54,084 nt of DNA from an uncultured Oscillibacter sp. (GCA_910583785.1 CAJTZK010000014.1:1-54084), one strand, 5' to 3'. Numbered from the stretch's first letter, positions 7,222 through 15,427 are shown. Translations and numbers: made by a program. Notes: generated from the sequence alone by a model not told the origin.

Positions 7222-10200
7222 TTAGTATTCAATCTCCCCCGTATACACCAGTTTGGCATCCCCCGTCAGGGTGACGCCCCCGTCGGTGTAGTGGACAATC
7301 AGCTCCCCGCCCTTCACCCGGACGGTGATGTCCCGGCCCTTCTCGCAAAGGCCGTTGGCCACGGCGGCGGCCACCGCCGCGCAGGCCCCGGTGCCGCAGG
7401 CCATGGTCTCCCCGCTGCCCCGCTCCCAGACCCGCATTTTGATGGTGCTGGGATTCACCACCCGGACAAACTCCGTGTTGGTCCGCTCCGGGAAGTAGGG
7501 CGCGTGCTCGAACCGGGGGCCGATGAAGTCGATGTCCACCGCGTCCACCCGCTCGCAGAACACCACGCAGTGGGGGTTCCCCATGTCCACGCAGGTGATG
7601 CGGTAGGGCCGTCCGGCGATGCGGACGGGATAGTCCACCACCTGGGGCTCCGCGATGGGGAATTTCAGCGCCGAGGCGTCCAGGGCGGCTTTTCCCATGT
7701 CCACGCTGGCGGAGGTGACCTTCCCGTTGGTGGTGTAGAGCGTGACGGCCCGGATACCGCTCCCGGTTTCCACCGTGAGGGTCTCCTTTGTGGAAAACCC
7801 GTTGTCATAGAGGTACTTCCCCAGGCACCGCAGGGCATTGCCCGCCATTTTTCCCTCGCTGCCGTCAGAGTTGAACATGCGCATTTTCACGTCCGCGGTT
7901 TCCGAGCGCTCCATGAGGATGATGCCGTCGGCCCCCACGCCGTAGTGGCGGTGGCAGAAGGTGACGCACAGGGACTCGGGGCAGGTGATCCGCCCGTCGA
8001 AGTTCTCCAGGAAGATGTAGTCGTTGCCGCAGGTCTGCATCTTGGTAAAGGGCAGCTTCTCCCGGTGGTCCCGGAGGTGGCAGATGTCCACCAGCTCCGT
8101 GTTCCCCTGGTTGTACCGGGACTCCAGGATGTCCGCCAGGGCCCCGGCGGTGTCCAGGGAGGTGAGGCAGGGGATTCCCAGCTGGACGCAGCGGTGGTTC
8201 AGGCGGATGAAGTCCCGGATGTACTCCGGCTCCGTGGACCCGGTGAGGATGACGTAGTCGATCTTCCCGTCCTCCAGGAGCTGGAAGACCCGGTTGTCCT
8301 GGCCCAGCTTGCCCACGATTTCCACGCTGGTGCCCAGCCGCTCGATCTCATGGGCGGTGCCGTCGGTTGCGTAGAGCCGGAAGCCCAGCTCGTCCAGCTT
8401 CCGGGCGGTGTCCAGGATTTCCGGCTGGTCCCGGCGGTTCACGGAGATGAGCACGCCCTTTTTCTCCTCGCTCTCCACCTGGTACCCGGCGGAGACCAGG
8501 CCCTTAAAGAGGGCCTCCTGCATGTTCTTGCCAAGGCCCAGGACCTCCCCGGTGGACTTCATCTCCGGGGAGAGGGCGGCGTTGGCGTCGGTGAGCTTCT
8601 CGAAGGAGAAGACGGGGACCTTGACGGCGGTATAGGGGGGCTGCGGGTAGAGCCCGGTGCCATAGCCCAGGGATTTTAAGGGCTGGCCTACCATGACCCG
8701 GGTGGCCAGGTCCACCATGGGCACTCCGGTGACCTTGGAGATATAGGGCACCGTCCGGCTGGCCCGGGGGTTTACCTCGATGACGTAGAGCTCCCCCTGG
8801 TAGATGAGGTACTGGATGTTGATGAGGCCCCGGGTCCCCAGGGAGAGGGCCAGCTTCCCGGAGCAGTCCACAATGGTCTTCAGCATCCGGTCCCCGATGG
8901 AGAAAGGGGGATACACGGCGATGGAGTCCCCGGAGTGGACTCCGGTGCGCTCAATGTGCTGCATGACGCCGGGGATGAGCACGTCCGTGCCGTCGGAGAT
9001 TACGTCCACCTCCAGCTCCTTGCCCATCAGGTACTGGTCCACCAGCACGGGGTTTTCCACCTTCCCCGAGAGGATGACGTTCATATAGGTCCGCACGTCC
9101 TCGCCGTTGTGGGCGATGACCATGTTCTGCCCGCCGATGACGTAGCTGGGCCGGAGGAGCACGGGGTAGCCCAGTTCGCTGGCCGCCGCCAGGGCGTCCT
9201 CCATGCCCAGGACCCCCCGGCCCTGGGGCCTCTTGATATGGAAGCGCTCCAAAAGCGCGTCGAAGCGTTCCCGGTCCTCCGCCATGTCGATGGACTCGGC
9301 GGAGGTTCCCAGGATGGGGATGCCCTTCCCGTCCAGGAACTGGGTGAGCTTGATGGCCGTCTGGCCGCCGAAGGCCACCACGACCCCCACGGGCTTTTCC
9401 ACGGCGATGATGTGCATCACGTCCTCGGGGTACAGGGGCTCAAAGTAGAGGCGGTCGGCGGTGTCGTAGTCCGTGGAGACGGTCTCCGGGTTGTTGTTGA
9501 CGATGACCACGTCGTAACCCAGCTCTTTCAGCGTCCAGACGCAGTGGACGGAGGAGTAGTCGAACTCGATGCCCTGCCCGATGCGGATGGGCCCGGAGCC
9601 CAGGACCATAATGACGGGACGGCCGGACCGGGGGAAGGACCGGGACTCGCAGAACTGGTCGAAACTGGAGTAGAAATAGGGGGTCTCCGCGTCGAACTCC
9701 GCGCCGCAGGTGTCCACCATTTTGTACACGGCCTTCCGGCCCTCCTCCGGGAGCTTGGCCGCCCCGGAGAGGCGGAGCAGGGTCCCGTCGGGGTAGCCCA
9801 GGCGCTTGCCCCCGGCGTAATGCGCCGCCGTCAGGCCCTCCCTCTCCAGGGCCTTCTCAAAGTCCGCCATCCCCTGGAGCTTCCAGAGGAACCAGCGGTC
9901 GATCTTCGTGATGGAGAAAATCTCGTCCACGGAGATTCCGGCCTTCAGGGCCTCGAAGACGGTGAAGAGCCTCCGGTCGTCCACCCGGCGGAGCCGCTCC
10001 CAGATGGGGGCCGGGTCCGTGTTCTTCCGGTTCAGGGAGTCCTGCCCGGTCTCCGCGCCCCGGACGGCCTTCATCAGGGCCATCTCGAAGGAGGGGGCGA
10101 TGGACATGACCTCCCCGGTGGCCTTCATCTGGGTGCCCAGGGTGCGGGAGGCGTCGGCGAACTTGTCGAAGGGCCACTTGGGCATCTTGACCACGATGTA

Positions 10201-11253
10201 GTCCAGGGTGGGCTCGAAGCAGGCGCAGGTCTTCCCGGTGATGTCGTTCTTGATTTCGTCCAGGGTGTACCCCAGGGCGATCTTGGCGGTGATCTTGGCG
10301 ATGGGATAGCCCGTGGCCTTGGAGGCCAGGGCCGAGGACCGGGAGACCCGGGGGTTCACCTCAATGACGGCGTACTCGAAGCTGTCCGGGTTCAGAGCCA
10401 GCTGGACGTTGCAGCCCCCCACGATGCCCAGGTGGGTGATGATGTCCAGGGAGGCGGAGCGGAGCATCTGGAACTCCCGGTCCGCCAGGGTCTGGGTGGG
10501 GGCCACCACGATGGAGTCCCCGGTGTGGACCCCCACGGGGTCCAGGTTCTCCATGGAGCACACGGCGATGACGTTGCCCGCGGCGTCCCGCATGGTCTCG
10601 AACTCGATTTCCTTCCAGCCGAAGATGGCCTTCTCGATCAGCACCTGGGTGATGGGGGAGGCGTCCAGGCCCGTCTGGGCAATGACCCGGAGTTCCGCCT
10701 CGTTCTGGGCCGCGCCGCCCCCCGCGCCCCCCAGGGTGAAGGCGGGGCGCACGATGACGGGATAGCCAATCCGGGCGGCGGTTTCCAGGGCGCCCCCCAC
10801 GGTCTCCGCGATGCCGGAGGCGATGACGGGCTGGCCGATTTCCGCCATGGCCTCCTTGAAGAGCTCCCGGTCCTCGGCCCGGGAGATGGCGGCGGCGTCC
10901 GTGCCCAAGAGGCGGACGCCCTGCTCCTTCAAGAAGCCCTCCTTGTCCAGCTGCATGGCCAGGGTCAAGCCCGTCTGGCCCCCCAGGCCCGCCAGGAGGG
11001 AGTCAGGCTTCTCCTTGCGGATGATGCGCTTCATGGTCTCCACGGTGAGGGGCTCTAAGTAGATTTCGTCCGCCATGGCCTGGTCCGTCATGATGGTGGC
11101 GGGGTTGGAGTTGCAGAGGACCACGTCCACCCCGGCCTCCTTCAGCACCCGGCAGGCCTGGGCCCCGGCGTAGTCGAACTCGGCGGCCTGGCCGATGACG
11201 ATGGGGCCGGAGCCGATGACCAGGACTTTTTTAATGCGCGTATCCAAGGGCAT
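7222..11253 (-). CDS. carB-dapF: Fused carbamoyl-phosphate synthase large subunit / diaminopimelate epimerase
   Basis: One uninterrupted 1343-residue frame. Residues 1 to about 1063 are a full CarB with two homologous synthetase halves (each opening with GSGPI and an IGQ motif), ATP-grasp modules and a C-terminal MGS-like allosteric domain. It makes carbamoyl phosphate for pyrimidines and arginine. Residues 1067-1343 are a complete DapF, starting LPFTKMQTCGND, with both catalytic cysteines: C1143 in AGNALRC and C1286 in ACGTG, spaced as in stand-alone enzymes. DapF converts LL- to meso-diaminopimelate for lysine and peptidoglycan. The start overlaps the carA stop (TAATG). An internal GTG at 8091 with a poorly spaced GGAG could allow separate DapF synthesis, but I consider this unlikely. 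Confidence 0.93.
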   Translation of the reverse strand: MPLDTRIKKVLVIGSGPIVIGQAAEFDYAGAQACRVLKEAGVDVVLCNSNPATIMTDQAMADEIYLEPLTVETMKRIIRKEKPDSLLAGLGGQTGLTLAMQLDKEGFLKEQGVRLLGTDAAAISRAEDRELFKEAMAEIGQPVIASGIAETVGGALETAARIGYPVIVRPAFTLGGAGGGAAQNEAELRVIAQTGLDASPITQVLIEKAIFGWKEIEFETMRDAAGNVIAVCSMENLDPVGVHTGDSIVVAPTQTLADREFQMLRSASLDIITHLGIVGGCNVQLALNPDSFEYAVIEVNPRVSRSSALASKATGYPIAKITAKIALGYTLDEIKNDITGKTCACFEPTLDYIVVKMPKWPFDKFADASRTLGTQMKATGEVMSIAPSFEMALMKAVRGAETGQDSLNRKNTDPAPIWERLRRVDDRRLFTVFEALKAGISVDEIFSITKIDRWFLWKLQGMADFEKALEREGLTAAHYAGGKRLGYPDGTLLRLSGAAKLPEEGRKAVYKMVDTCGAEFDAETPYFYSSFDQFCESRSFPRSGRPVIMVLGSGPIRIGQGIEFDYSSVHCVWTLKELGYDVVIVNNNPETVSTDYDTADRLYFEPLYPEDVMHIIAVEKPVGVVVAFGGQTAIKLTQFLDGKGIPILGTSAESIDMAEDRERFDALLERFHIKRPQGRGVLGMEDALAAASELGYPVLLRPSYVIGGQNMVIAHNGEDVRTYMNVILSGKVENPVLVDQYLMGKELEVDVISDGTDVLIPGVMQHIERTGVHSGDSIAVYPPFSIGDRMLKTIVDCSGKLALSLGTRGLINIQYLIYQGELYVIEVNPRASRTVPYISKVTGVPMVDLATRVMVGQPLKSLGYGTGLYPQPPYTAVKVPVFSFEKLTDANAALSPEMKSTGEVLGLGKNMQEALFKGLVSAGYQVESEEKKGVLISVNRRDQPEILDTARKLDELGFRLYATDGTAHEIERLGTSVEIVGKLGQDNRVFQLLEDGKIDYVILTGSTEPEYIRDFIRLNHRCVQLGIPCLTSLDTAGALADILESRYNQGNTELVDICHLRDHREKLPFTKMQTCGNDYIFLENFDGRITCPESLCVTFCHRHYGVGADGIILMERSETADVKMRMFNSDGSEGKMAGNALRCLGKYLYDNGFSTKETLTVETGSGIRAVTLYTTNGKVTSASVDMGKAALDASALKFPIAEPQVVDYPVRIAGRPYRITCVDMGNPHCVVFCERVDAVDIDFIGPRFEHAPYFPERTNTEFVRVVNPSTIKMRVWERGSGETMACGTGACAAVAAAVANGLCEKGRDITVRVKGGELIVHYTDGGVTLTGDAKLVYTGEIEY

Positions 11254-12317
11254 TACAGGTCCCCTCCCTTCATCAGGTCCACAAAGCGGTCAAAGAGGAA
11301 CGCGGTATCCCGGGGCCCCCCCCGGGCCTCGGGGTGGAACTGGACGGTGAAGGCCCGGAGGCCCGGGTAATCCAGGCCCTCGCAGGTTCCGTCGTTGGCG
11401 TTGGCGAAGGAGACCCGGCCGCGCTTTACGGAGTCCCCGTCCACGGCGTAGCCGTGGTTCTGGCTGGTGATGTAGGTCCGGGGGCCGCCCAGGTCCCGGA
11501 CGGGCTGGTTGACCCCCCGGTGGCCGTATTTCAGCTTGTAGGTCCGCCCTCCCGCCGCCAGGGCGGTGAGCTGGTGGCCCAGGCAGATACCGAAGAGGGG
11601 GACCTTCCCCAGAAGCTTTTGGATCTGCCCGATCTGGTAGGCGTTCTCCGCCGGGTCCCCGGGGCCGTTGGAGAGCATGACGCCGTCGGGCTTCCGGGCC
11701 AGCAGGTCCTCTGCCGCCGAGGAGGCCGGGAGCACTGTCACCTCGCAGCCCCGCTTACGGAGTTCCTGGACGATGTTGTGTTTCGCGCCGTAGTCCAGCA
11801 GGGCCACCCGGAAGCGGGGGGCTCCCTCCGCCGGGAAGACGGCGGGTTCCCGGCAGGTGACGGCCTCCACCACTCCGGTGACGGCATAGTCCCGCAGGGC
11901 CGAGAGGTCCGCTGGGACCTGGTCGCAGATCATGGCGTTCATGACCCCGGACTCCCGGATGACCCGGGTGAGCTGCCGGGTGTCCACGCCGCAGAGGCCG
12001 GGGACGCCCCGCTCTTTCAAAAAGCCGTCCAAGTCCCCGCCGCAGCGGAAGTTGGAGGGGTGCCCGCAGGGCTCCCGGACCACGTAGCCTTTCACGTGGC
12101 ACGCTCCTTCGAAGTCCTCCGGGATGACGCCGTAATTGCCAATGAGGGGATAGGTCTGCATGACGATCTGCCCCGCATAGCTGGGGTCCGTCAGGGTCTC
12201 CACATAGCCGCACATGCCGGTGGTGAAGACCAGCTCCCCCAGGGCCCCGGCCTCGCCGCCAAACCGGAGCCCCTGGAATACCTGGCCGTCCGCCAGTACC
12301 AAATAGCCGTTTTTCAT
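11253..12317 (-). CDS. carA: Carbamoyl-phosphate synthase small subunit (glutamine amidotransferase)
   Basis: 354 residues. An N-terminal CPSase small-chain domain starts MKNGYLVLADGQVFQGLRFG and is followed by a class I glutaminase with the nucleophile in GICLGHQ and the catalytic histidine in HPEA. It supplies ammonia from glutamine to CarB. The ATG at 12317 is preceded by GGGAGG with good spacing; longer in-frame extensions upstream have no support. Its TAA overlaps the carB ATG by one base, so the two subunits are translationally coupled. No PyrR or arginine-box regulatory sequence was recognised upstream. Confidence 0.95.
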   Translation of the reverse strand: MKNGYLVLADGQVFQGLRFGGEAGALGELVFTTGMCGYVETLTDPSYAGQIVMQTYPLIGNYGVIPEDFEGACHVKGYVVREPCGHPSNFRCGGDLDGFLKERGVPGLCGVDTRQLTRVIRESGVMNAMICDQVPADLSALRDYAVTGVVEAVTCREPAVFPAEGAPRFRVALLDYGAKHNIVQELRKRGCEVTVLPASSAAEDLLARKPDGVMLSNGPGDPAENAYQIGQIQKLLGKVPLFGICLGHQLTALAAGGRTYKLKYGHRGVNQPVRDLGGPRTYITSQNHGYAVDGDSVKRGRVSFANANDGTCEGLDYPGLRAFTVQFHPEARGGPRDTAFLFDRFVDLMKGGDL

Positions 12318-12359
12318 GGATGCCTCCCTCGGTTTGATTGACGCGTTTTCTTCTATCTT

Positions 12360-12388
12360 ATTATGAGGGTTTTCGTCCCTACCGTCAA
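12360..12388 (-). promoter_or_regulatory. Promoter of carA-carB/dapF
   Basis: Read on the minus strand: TTGACG (12388-12383), a 17-base spacer and CATAAT (12365-12360), about 40 bases before the carA start. Confidence 0.7.
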
Positions 12389-12475
12389 TCCTGGATTGTT
12401 TTCCGGGCGGCAAAGTTTGACGGCGAAAGGTATTACTTTTTGTGAAAAATGTGGAGGGTTCCGACAAGAAACGGG

Positions 12476-12607
12476 CCGCCCAGGGGGGCGGCCCCTACGG
12501 GTATTCTATCGGGAGACAAAGCCGTGGGGGCCGCCGCCCTGCGTCCGCCGTTGGCGGCTTTGCCGCTTACGGCGGCGGCGTACCCCTTGCGGGTGCTCGG
12601 CGGCCCG
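12476..12607. repeat. GC-rich dispersed repeats between spoVAF and carA
   Basis: The 250-base gap holds no gene. It contains a GGGGCGGCCCCTACGG block and, at 12572-12607, a 36-base block containing GTACCCCTTGCGGGTGC. That block is repeated with one mismatch at 42987-43022. Confidence 0.65.
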
Positions 12608-12621
12608 TCCCAGGCCCGGCG

Positions 12622-12662
12622 AAAAGGGACCGTTCCCCGCGGCAAAGGCGGAGGACGGTCCC
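12622..12662 (-). terminator. Terminator of spoVAF
   Basis: On the minus strand GGGACCGT (12662-12655) pairs with ACGGTCCC (12633-12626), followed by TTTT. It lies just beyond the spoVAF stop. Confidence 0.7.
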
Positions 12663-12668
12663 AAAAAG

Positions 12669-14087
12669 TTAGGTGTTGTCCCGGCTGATGGGCTCCCGCA
12701 CCAAGAGCCGCCAGAGGGCCTTCCCGTGGAAGGGAATCAGGGGATAGAGGTAGCCCCGGCCCACCAGGGGCTTGGTGGTGGCCAGCAGAATCAGGATGGC
12801 CAGGATTCCCAAGCCATAGCCCCACACGTCAAACACCGCCGTCAGAAGCAGGAGGGCCACCCGGAGGAGCTTGAAGGCGTAGCCCATCTCATAGCTGGGC
12901 TGGGCGAAGCTGGCCACGGACACGAAGGCCATATACACCAGGACCTCCGGCCCCAGCCACCCGGCCTGGACGGCGAAGTCCCCCAGGATCAGGGCTCCCA
13001 GCATGGAGAAGGAGTTGGACAGGGAGTCCGGCGTGTTCAGGGACGCCAGCTTGAGGACGTCCACCAAAAACTCCACCACCAGGAGCTGCCAGAGGAGCCC
13101 CAGGGCCGCAGGCTCCGGGGAGGAGAGGAACTCCAGCCAGTCCGGCAGCCGCCCGGATTCCTTCACCATCAGGTACCAGGTGGGGGTAATCAGCAGGGAA
13201 ATCAAAAACACGATAATCCGCAGGAGGCGCAGGTAGGACCCCACCAGGGGCGGGAAGTAGAACTCGTTGGCCTCCTGGGTGAAGTCGAAAAAGGTGGTGG
13301 GCAGGATCATCACGGACGGGGAGTTGTCCACCATCAGCACCACGTTGCCCTCCATGACGCTGGCGGCGGCGCTGTCGGGCCGCTCGGTGTAGCGGACCTT
13401 GGGAAAGGGGTTGTACCACTGTTTGGGCCGGATGGCCTCCGCCACGCTCTCCTGGGCCATGGAGAGGGAATTGACGTCGATGCCGTTCAGCTTTTCCCGG
13501 ATGGCGGAGAGGAGGGCCGGGTCCGCCTTGTCGTCCAGGTAGCAGAGCACCGCGTCGGTGTGGGAGCGCTTCCCCACCTTCAGGCCCTCCATGGTGAGAT
13601 GGGGGTCCCGGATGCGGCGGCGGAGCAGGGCCATGTTGGGCACCACCGCCTCCACGAAGCCGTCGTGGGAGCCCCGGAGGACCTTGCCGTCCGGGGGCTC
13701 GTCTACGCCCCGGCTGGGGTAGCTCTTGGCGTCGATCTGGGCCCCGCCGGAAAGGCCCTCTACCAGGAGCAGGGTTTTTCCCATGAGGACGGAGGTAATA
13801 AGCTCCTCCTGGTCAAAGCCCACGTCCACCTCGGAAAAGGTGATGAAGCGGTTGGCGAAGTCCTGCATGTCCCGGAGGCCCTCCAGGGCGTCTCCGGGCC
13901 GGGAGAGCCAGAAGGACCCCATGCGCTCCAGGGTCTCGTCCAGGCCGTAGCCGTCAACCACCCAGATCCGGGCCCGCCGCCCGCCGATGAGATAGTCCCG
14001 GCTCACCATGTCCACGCTGCGGCCCACCCCCAGGGCCTTGTCAAAGAGCCGGACGTTTTCCGTGTAGTTATCCGATAAAGTTCCCAT
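12669..14087 (-). CDS. spoVAF: Spore germination protein, GerA family (SpoVAF-like)
   Basis: 472 residues. A soluble N-terminal GerA-type domain begins with LSDNYTENVRLFDKALGVG, then a C-terminal half has several membrane helices (about residues 280-440). It is expected in the inner spore membrane, working with SpoVA/GerA channels in nutrient germination. The ATG at 14087 follows GGAGG with 6-base spacing. A sigma-G-like promoter lies 20-50 bases upstream, matching forespore expression. The other spoVA genes are not in the window, so it is detached from the classical spoVA operon. The assignment rests on the N-terminal SpoVAF-like signature; another GerA-A paralogue is possible. Confidence 0.87.
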   Translation of the reverse strand: MGTLSDNYTENVRLFDKALGVGRSVDMVSRDYLIGGRRARIWVVDGYGLDETLERMGSFWLSRPGDALEGLRDMQDFANRFITFSEVDVGFDQEELITSVLMGKTLLLVEGLSGGAQIDAKSYPSRGVDEPPDGKVLRGSHDGFVEAVVPNMALLRRRIRDPHLTMEGLKVGKRSHTDAVLCYLDDKADPALLSAIREKLNGIDVNSLSMAQESVAEAIRPKQWYNPFPKVRYTERPDSAAASVMEGNVVLMVDNSPSVMILPTTFFDFTQEANEFYFPPLVGSYLRLLRIIVFLISLLITPTWYLMVKESGRLPDWLEFLSSPEPAALGLLWQLLVVEFLVDVLKLASLNTPDSLSNSFSMLGALILGDFAVQAGWLGPEVLVYMAFVSVASFAQPSYEMGYAFKLLRVALLLLTAVFDVWGYGLGILAILILLATTKPLVGRGYLYPLIPFHGKALWRLLVREPISRDNT

Positions 14088-14109
14088 GCGCCACCTCCAA
14101 GAATGGGGG

Positions 14110-14139
14110 TAGTATGCGCGGGAGGGGGAAGGATTATCC
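14110..14139 (-). promoter_or_regulatory. Sigma-G-like forespore promoter of spoVAF
   Basis: On the minus strand GGATA (14139-14135), an 18-base spacer and CATACTA (14116-14110). The known sigma-G pattern is about GNATR-N18-CATNNTA. The -10 element is 23 bases before the start codon. Confidence 0.7.
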
Positions 14140-14163
14140 ATGAACAGGCGGCGGCGGAGAAAT

Positions 14164-14192
14164 TTGACAGACCGCCCGGCGGATGATAAAAT
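14164..14192 (+). promoter_or_regulatory. Sigma-A promoter of the small toxin-like mRNA
   Basis: TTGACA (14164-14169), a 17-base spacer and TAAAAT (14187-14192). The transcript would start close to a 9-bp hairpin, CCCGCTCCT (14196-14204) with AGGAGCGGG (14211-14219), a typical 5'-end stabilising stem. Confidence 0.8.
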
Positions 14193-14275
14193 AAGCCCGC
14201 TCCTCCAAAAAGGAGCGGGAACGCTGCGCAGCGGATAGGTGGCTGGCCACATCCTCCGAAAGGAGGCGAGGCCGT

Positions 14276-14353
14276 ATGCGGATTACGTTACATATCGGAG
14301 CCTTCACGGTGACGATGATCGTAAAAAGCAGAAACCGCCACTCTGGCAAGTGA
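14276..14353 (+). CDS. 25-aa candidate type I toxin peptide
   Basis: The ORF encodes 25 residues with a hydrophobic/beta-branched middle (HIGAFTVTMIV) and a basic C-terminus (KSRNRHSGK), the usual profile of membrane-acting type I toxins. AAAGGAGG at 14259-14265 is well spaced to the ATG but lies within CCTCC-GAAA-GGAGG, so translation can be shut off by local folding. The leader has further hairpins (GTGGCTGGCCAC). A convergent antisense RNA overlaps the 3' third of the ORF. I cannot name the family. Toxicity is inferred from architecture only. Confidence 0.65.
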   Translation: MRITLHIGAFTVTMIVKSRNRHSGK

Positions 14354-14415
14354 CGGTTTCTTAGTCTTTACTAAAAACCAAAACTAGGGCCAGCCGCCTT
14401 GCGCGGCGTTCCCTT
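14320..14415 (-). ncRNA. Candidate antisense RNA antitoxin
   Basis: Transcribed leftward from the promoter at 14423-14451, with +1 near 14415. It ends at a stem GAAACCGTCAC (14360-14350) / GTGGCGGTTTC (14341-14331) followed by TGCTTTTT. The predicted RNA is about 95 nt and is fully complementary to the last 34 bases of the 25-aa ORF and its 3' region. A 5' hairpin (GCCGC/GCGGC near 14392-14406) is also predicted. Confidence 0.65.
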
Positions 14416-14422
14416 TATCTGC

Positions 14423-14451
14423 ATTATAGCAATTCTCAAAAGCGCTGTCAA
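14423..14451 (-). promoter_or_regulatory. Consensus promoter of the antisense RNA
   Basis: On the minus strand TTGACA (14451-14446), a 17-base spacer and TATAAT (14428-14423): an exact sigma-A consensus, stronger than the mRNA promoter opposite. Confidence 0.85.
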
Positions 14452-14468
14452 GCCGGACGGCGCCTTTT

Positions 14469-14948
14469 TCACGCCTGGGGCCGGAAGCCCAAGCCCGTTT
14501 GGATGTCCTCCATGGTCTGCTTGTCGAAGCGGTAGCTCATGTCCCGGAGGCCGATGGTGGAGCCCTTCTTCCGGTAGAGCCAGAGCACGGAGGAATTGCG
14601 CATTTTCTGCGCCGGGGTAATGCCGCCGCCGGTTCCGGGAATGAAGGCCACATCCTTCAAGTTCTCATAGGACACCCGCTTTCCCCCCAGGACCAGGCCC
14701 CGCTCATAGAAGCGGGCGCAGTCCTTTCCCATCTTCTTGGGAAGCTCCACCAGCAAAGGGCCGAACTCCCCGTCCGCCGCCCCCTGGGCCCGGGGGCCGT
14801 TCCACTCCAGGACGAACTGCCCGCCGTGGCGGGCCGCCTGGGCCTCCGCCCCCGCCCGCCGCCGGGCCGCGCCCTTGTTCCAGGACTTCGTGATGGCCAC
14901 GCACATCCAGATGAGGAACACGATGAACAGGACAATGGCAATATACAT
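14469..14948 (-). CDS. Membrane-anchored protein of unknown function
   Basis: 159 residues. An N-terminal membrane helix (MYIAIVLFIVFLIWMCVAI) is followed by a basic stretch and a cytoplasmic domain with alternating hydrophobic strands (FVLEWNGP, RVSYENLKDVAFIPG, SSVLWLYRKKGSTIGLRD). The fold may resemble small PH-like domains, but I do not recognise it. AAGGAG seven bases before the ATG at 14948 supports the start. The gene stands alone; its 3' end abuts the antisense-RNA promoter. Confidence 0.75.
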   Translation of the reverse strand: MYIAIVLFIVFLIWMCVAITKSWNKGAARRRAGAEAQAARHGGQFVLEWNGPRAQGAADGEFGPLLVELPKKMGKDCARFYERGLVLGGKRVSYENLKDVAFIPGTGGGITPAQKMRNSSVLWLYRKKGSTIGLRDMSYRFDKQTMEDIQTGLGFRPQA

Positions 14949-15196
14949 AAGCGCTCTCCTTCTTTTCGATTTCTCCGGGCGCAGTTTGTAACCTTCCTCC
15001 CTTTTCTGGGACGGGCCCCGGACGCCCGTCCCGCACCGAATTGCGTTTCACCGCAGCGGCCCGGGGGCAAAACGCCCCCAGACAGACCGCCGGGTGAAAA
15101 ACAAAAACGCCGTGCAGGTCAAACCCCACACAGCGCGAGAAGCAAACGCTCTTCATGCGGACACGGCATAAAGAATGCAACGGCAAAACCCGCCCC

Positions 15197-15225
15197 TTGC
15201 GTGAAGGGCCGGATTGTCGTATAAT
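15197..15225 (+). promoter_or_regulatory. Promoter of the 97-nt structured RNA
   Basis: TTGCGT (15197-15202), a 17-base spacer and TATAAT (15220-15225), with +1 at about 15232. Confidence 0.75.
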
Positions 15226-15231
15226 ATCCTC

Positions 15232-15328
15232 ATGCGGTGCGGCCTTGCGGCCGTTGTGTAGGTGGTTCTGGCACCTGTGCAGGCCTGCGGGTGCTCCAAC
15301 ACCCGCAGACTGCCGCATTCTTGTTTTT
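15232..15328 (+). ncRNA. Orphan small RNA, about 97 nt, three hairpins in a closing stem
   Basis: The region 14949-15427 has no gene. Starting at +1, ATGCGG (15232-15237) pairs with CCGCAT (15313-15318). Enclosed are CGGCC/GGCCG, AGGTG/CACCT (about 15260-15275) and CTGCGGGTG/CACCCGCAG (about 15285-15308). The RNA ends in TTGTTTTT (15321-15328), so the closing stem also acts as an intrinsic terminator. No tRNA identity, SRP or 6S hallmark was seen. It could be a trans-acting sRNA. Confidence 0.65.
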
Positions 15329-15427
15329 CAGGTCGATTATAGCAGGATTTTTCCGGCAATGCAAGTCCCTTTCCGCCGGGAGAAGTTCCGCGGGCCTTCA
15401 GAGGCGGGCATGGAAAGCGGACGCCCG

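Noticed and set aside
8040..8100. CarB-DapF fusion as a frameshift artefact
   Set aside because: Both halves lie in one frame, the linker is short and plausible, and no homopolymer run at the junction suggests an indel. Read-level checking is still listed as decisive.
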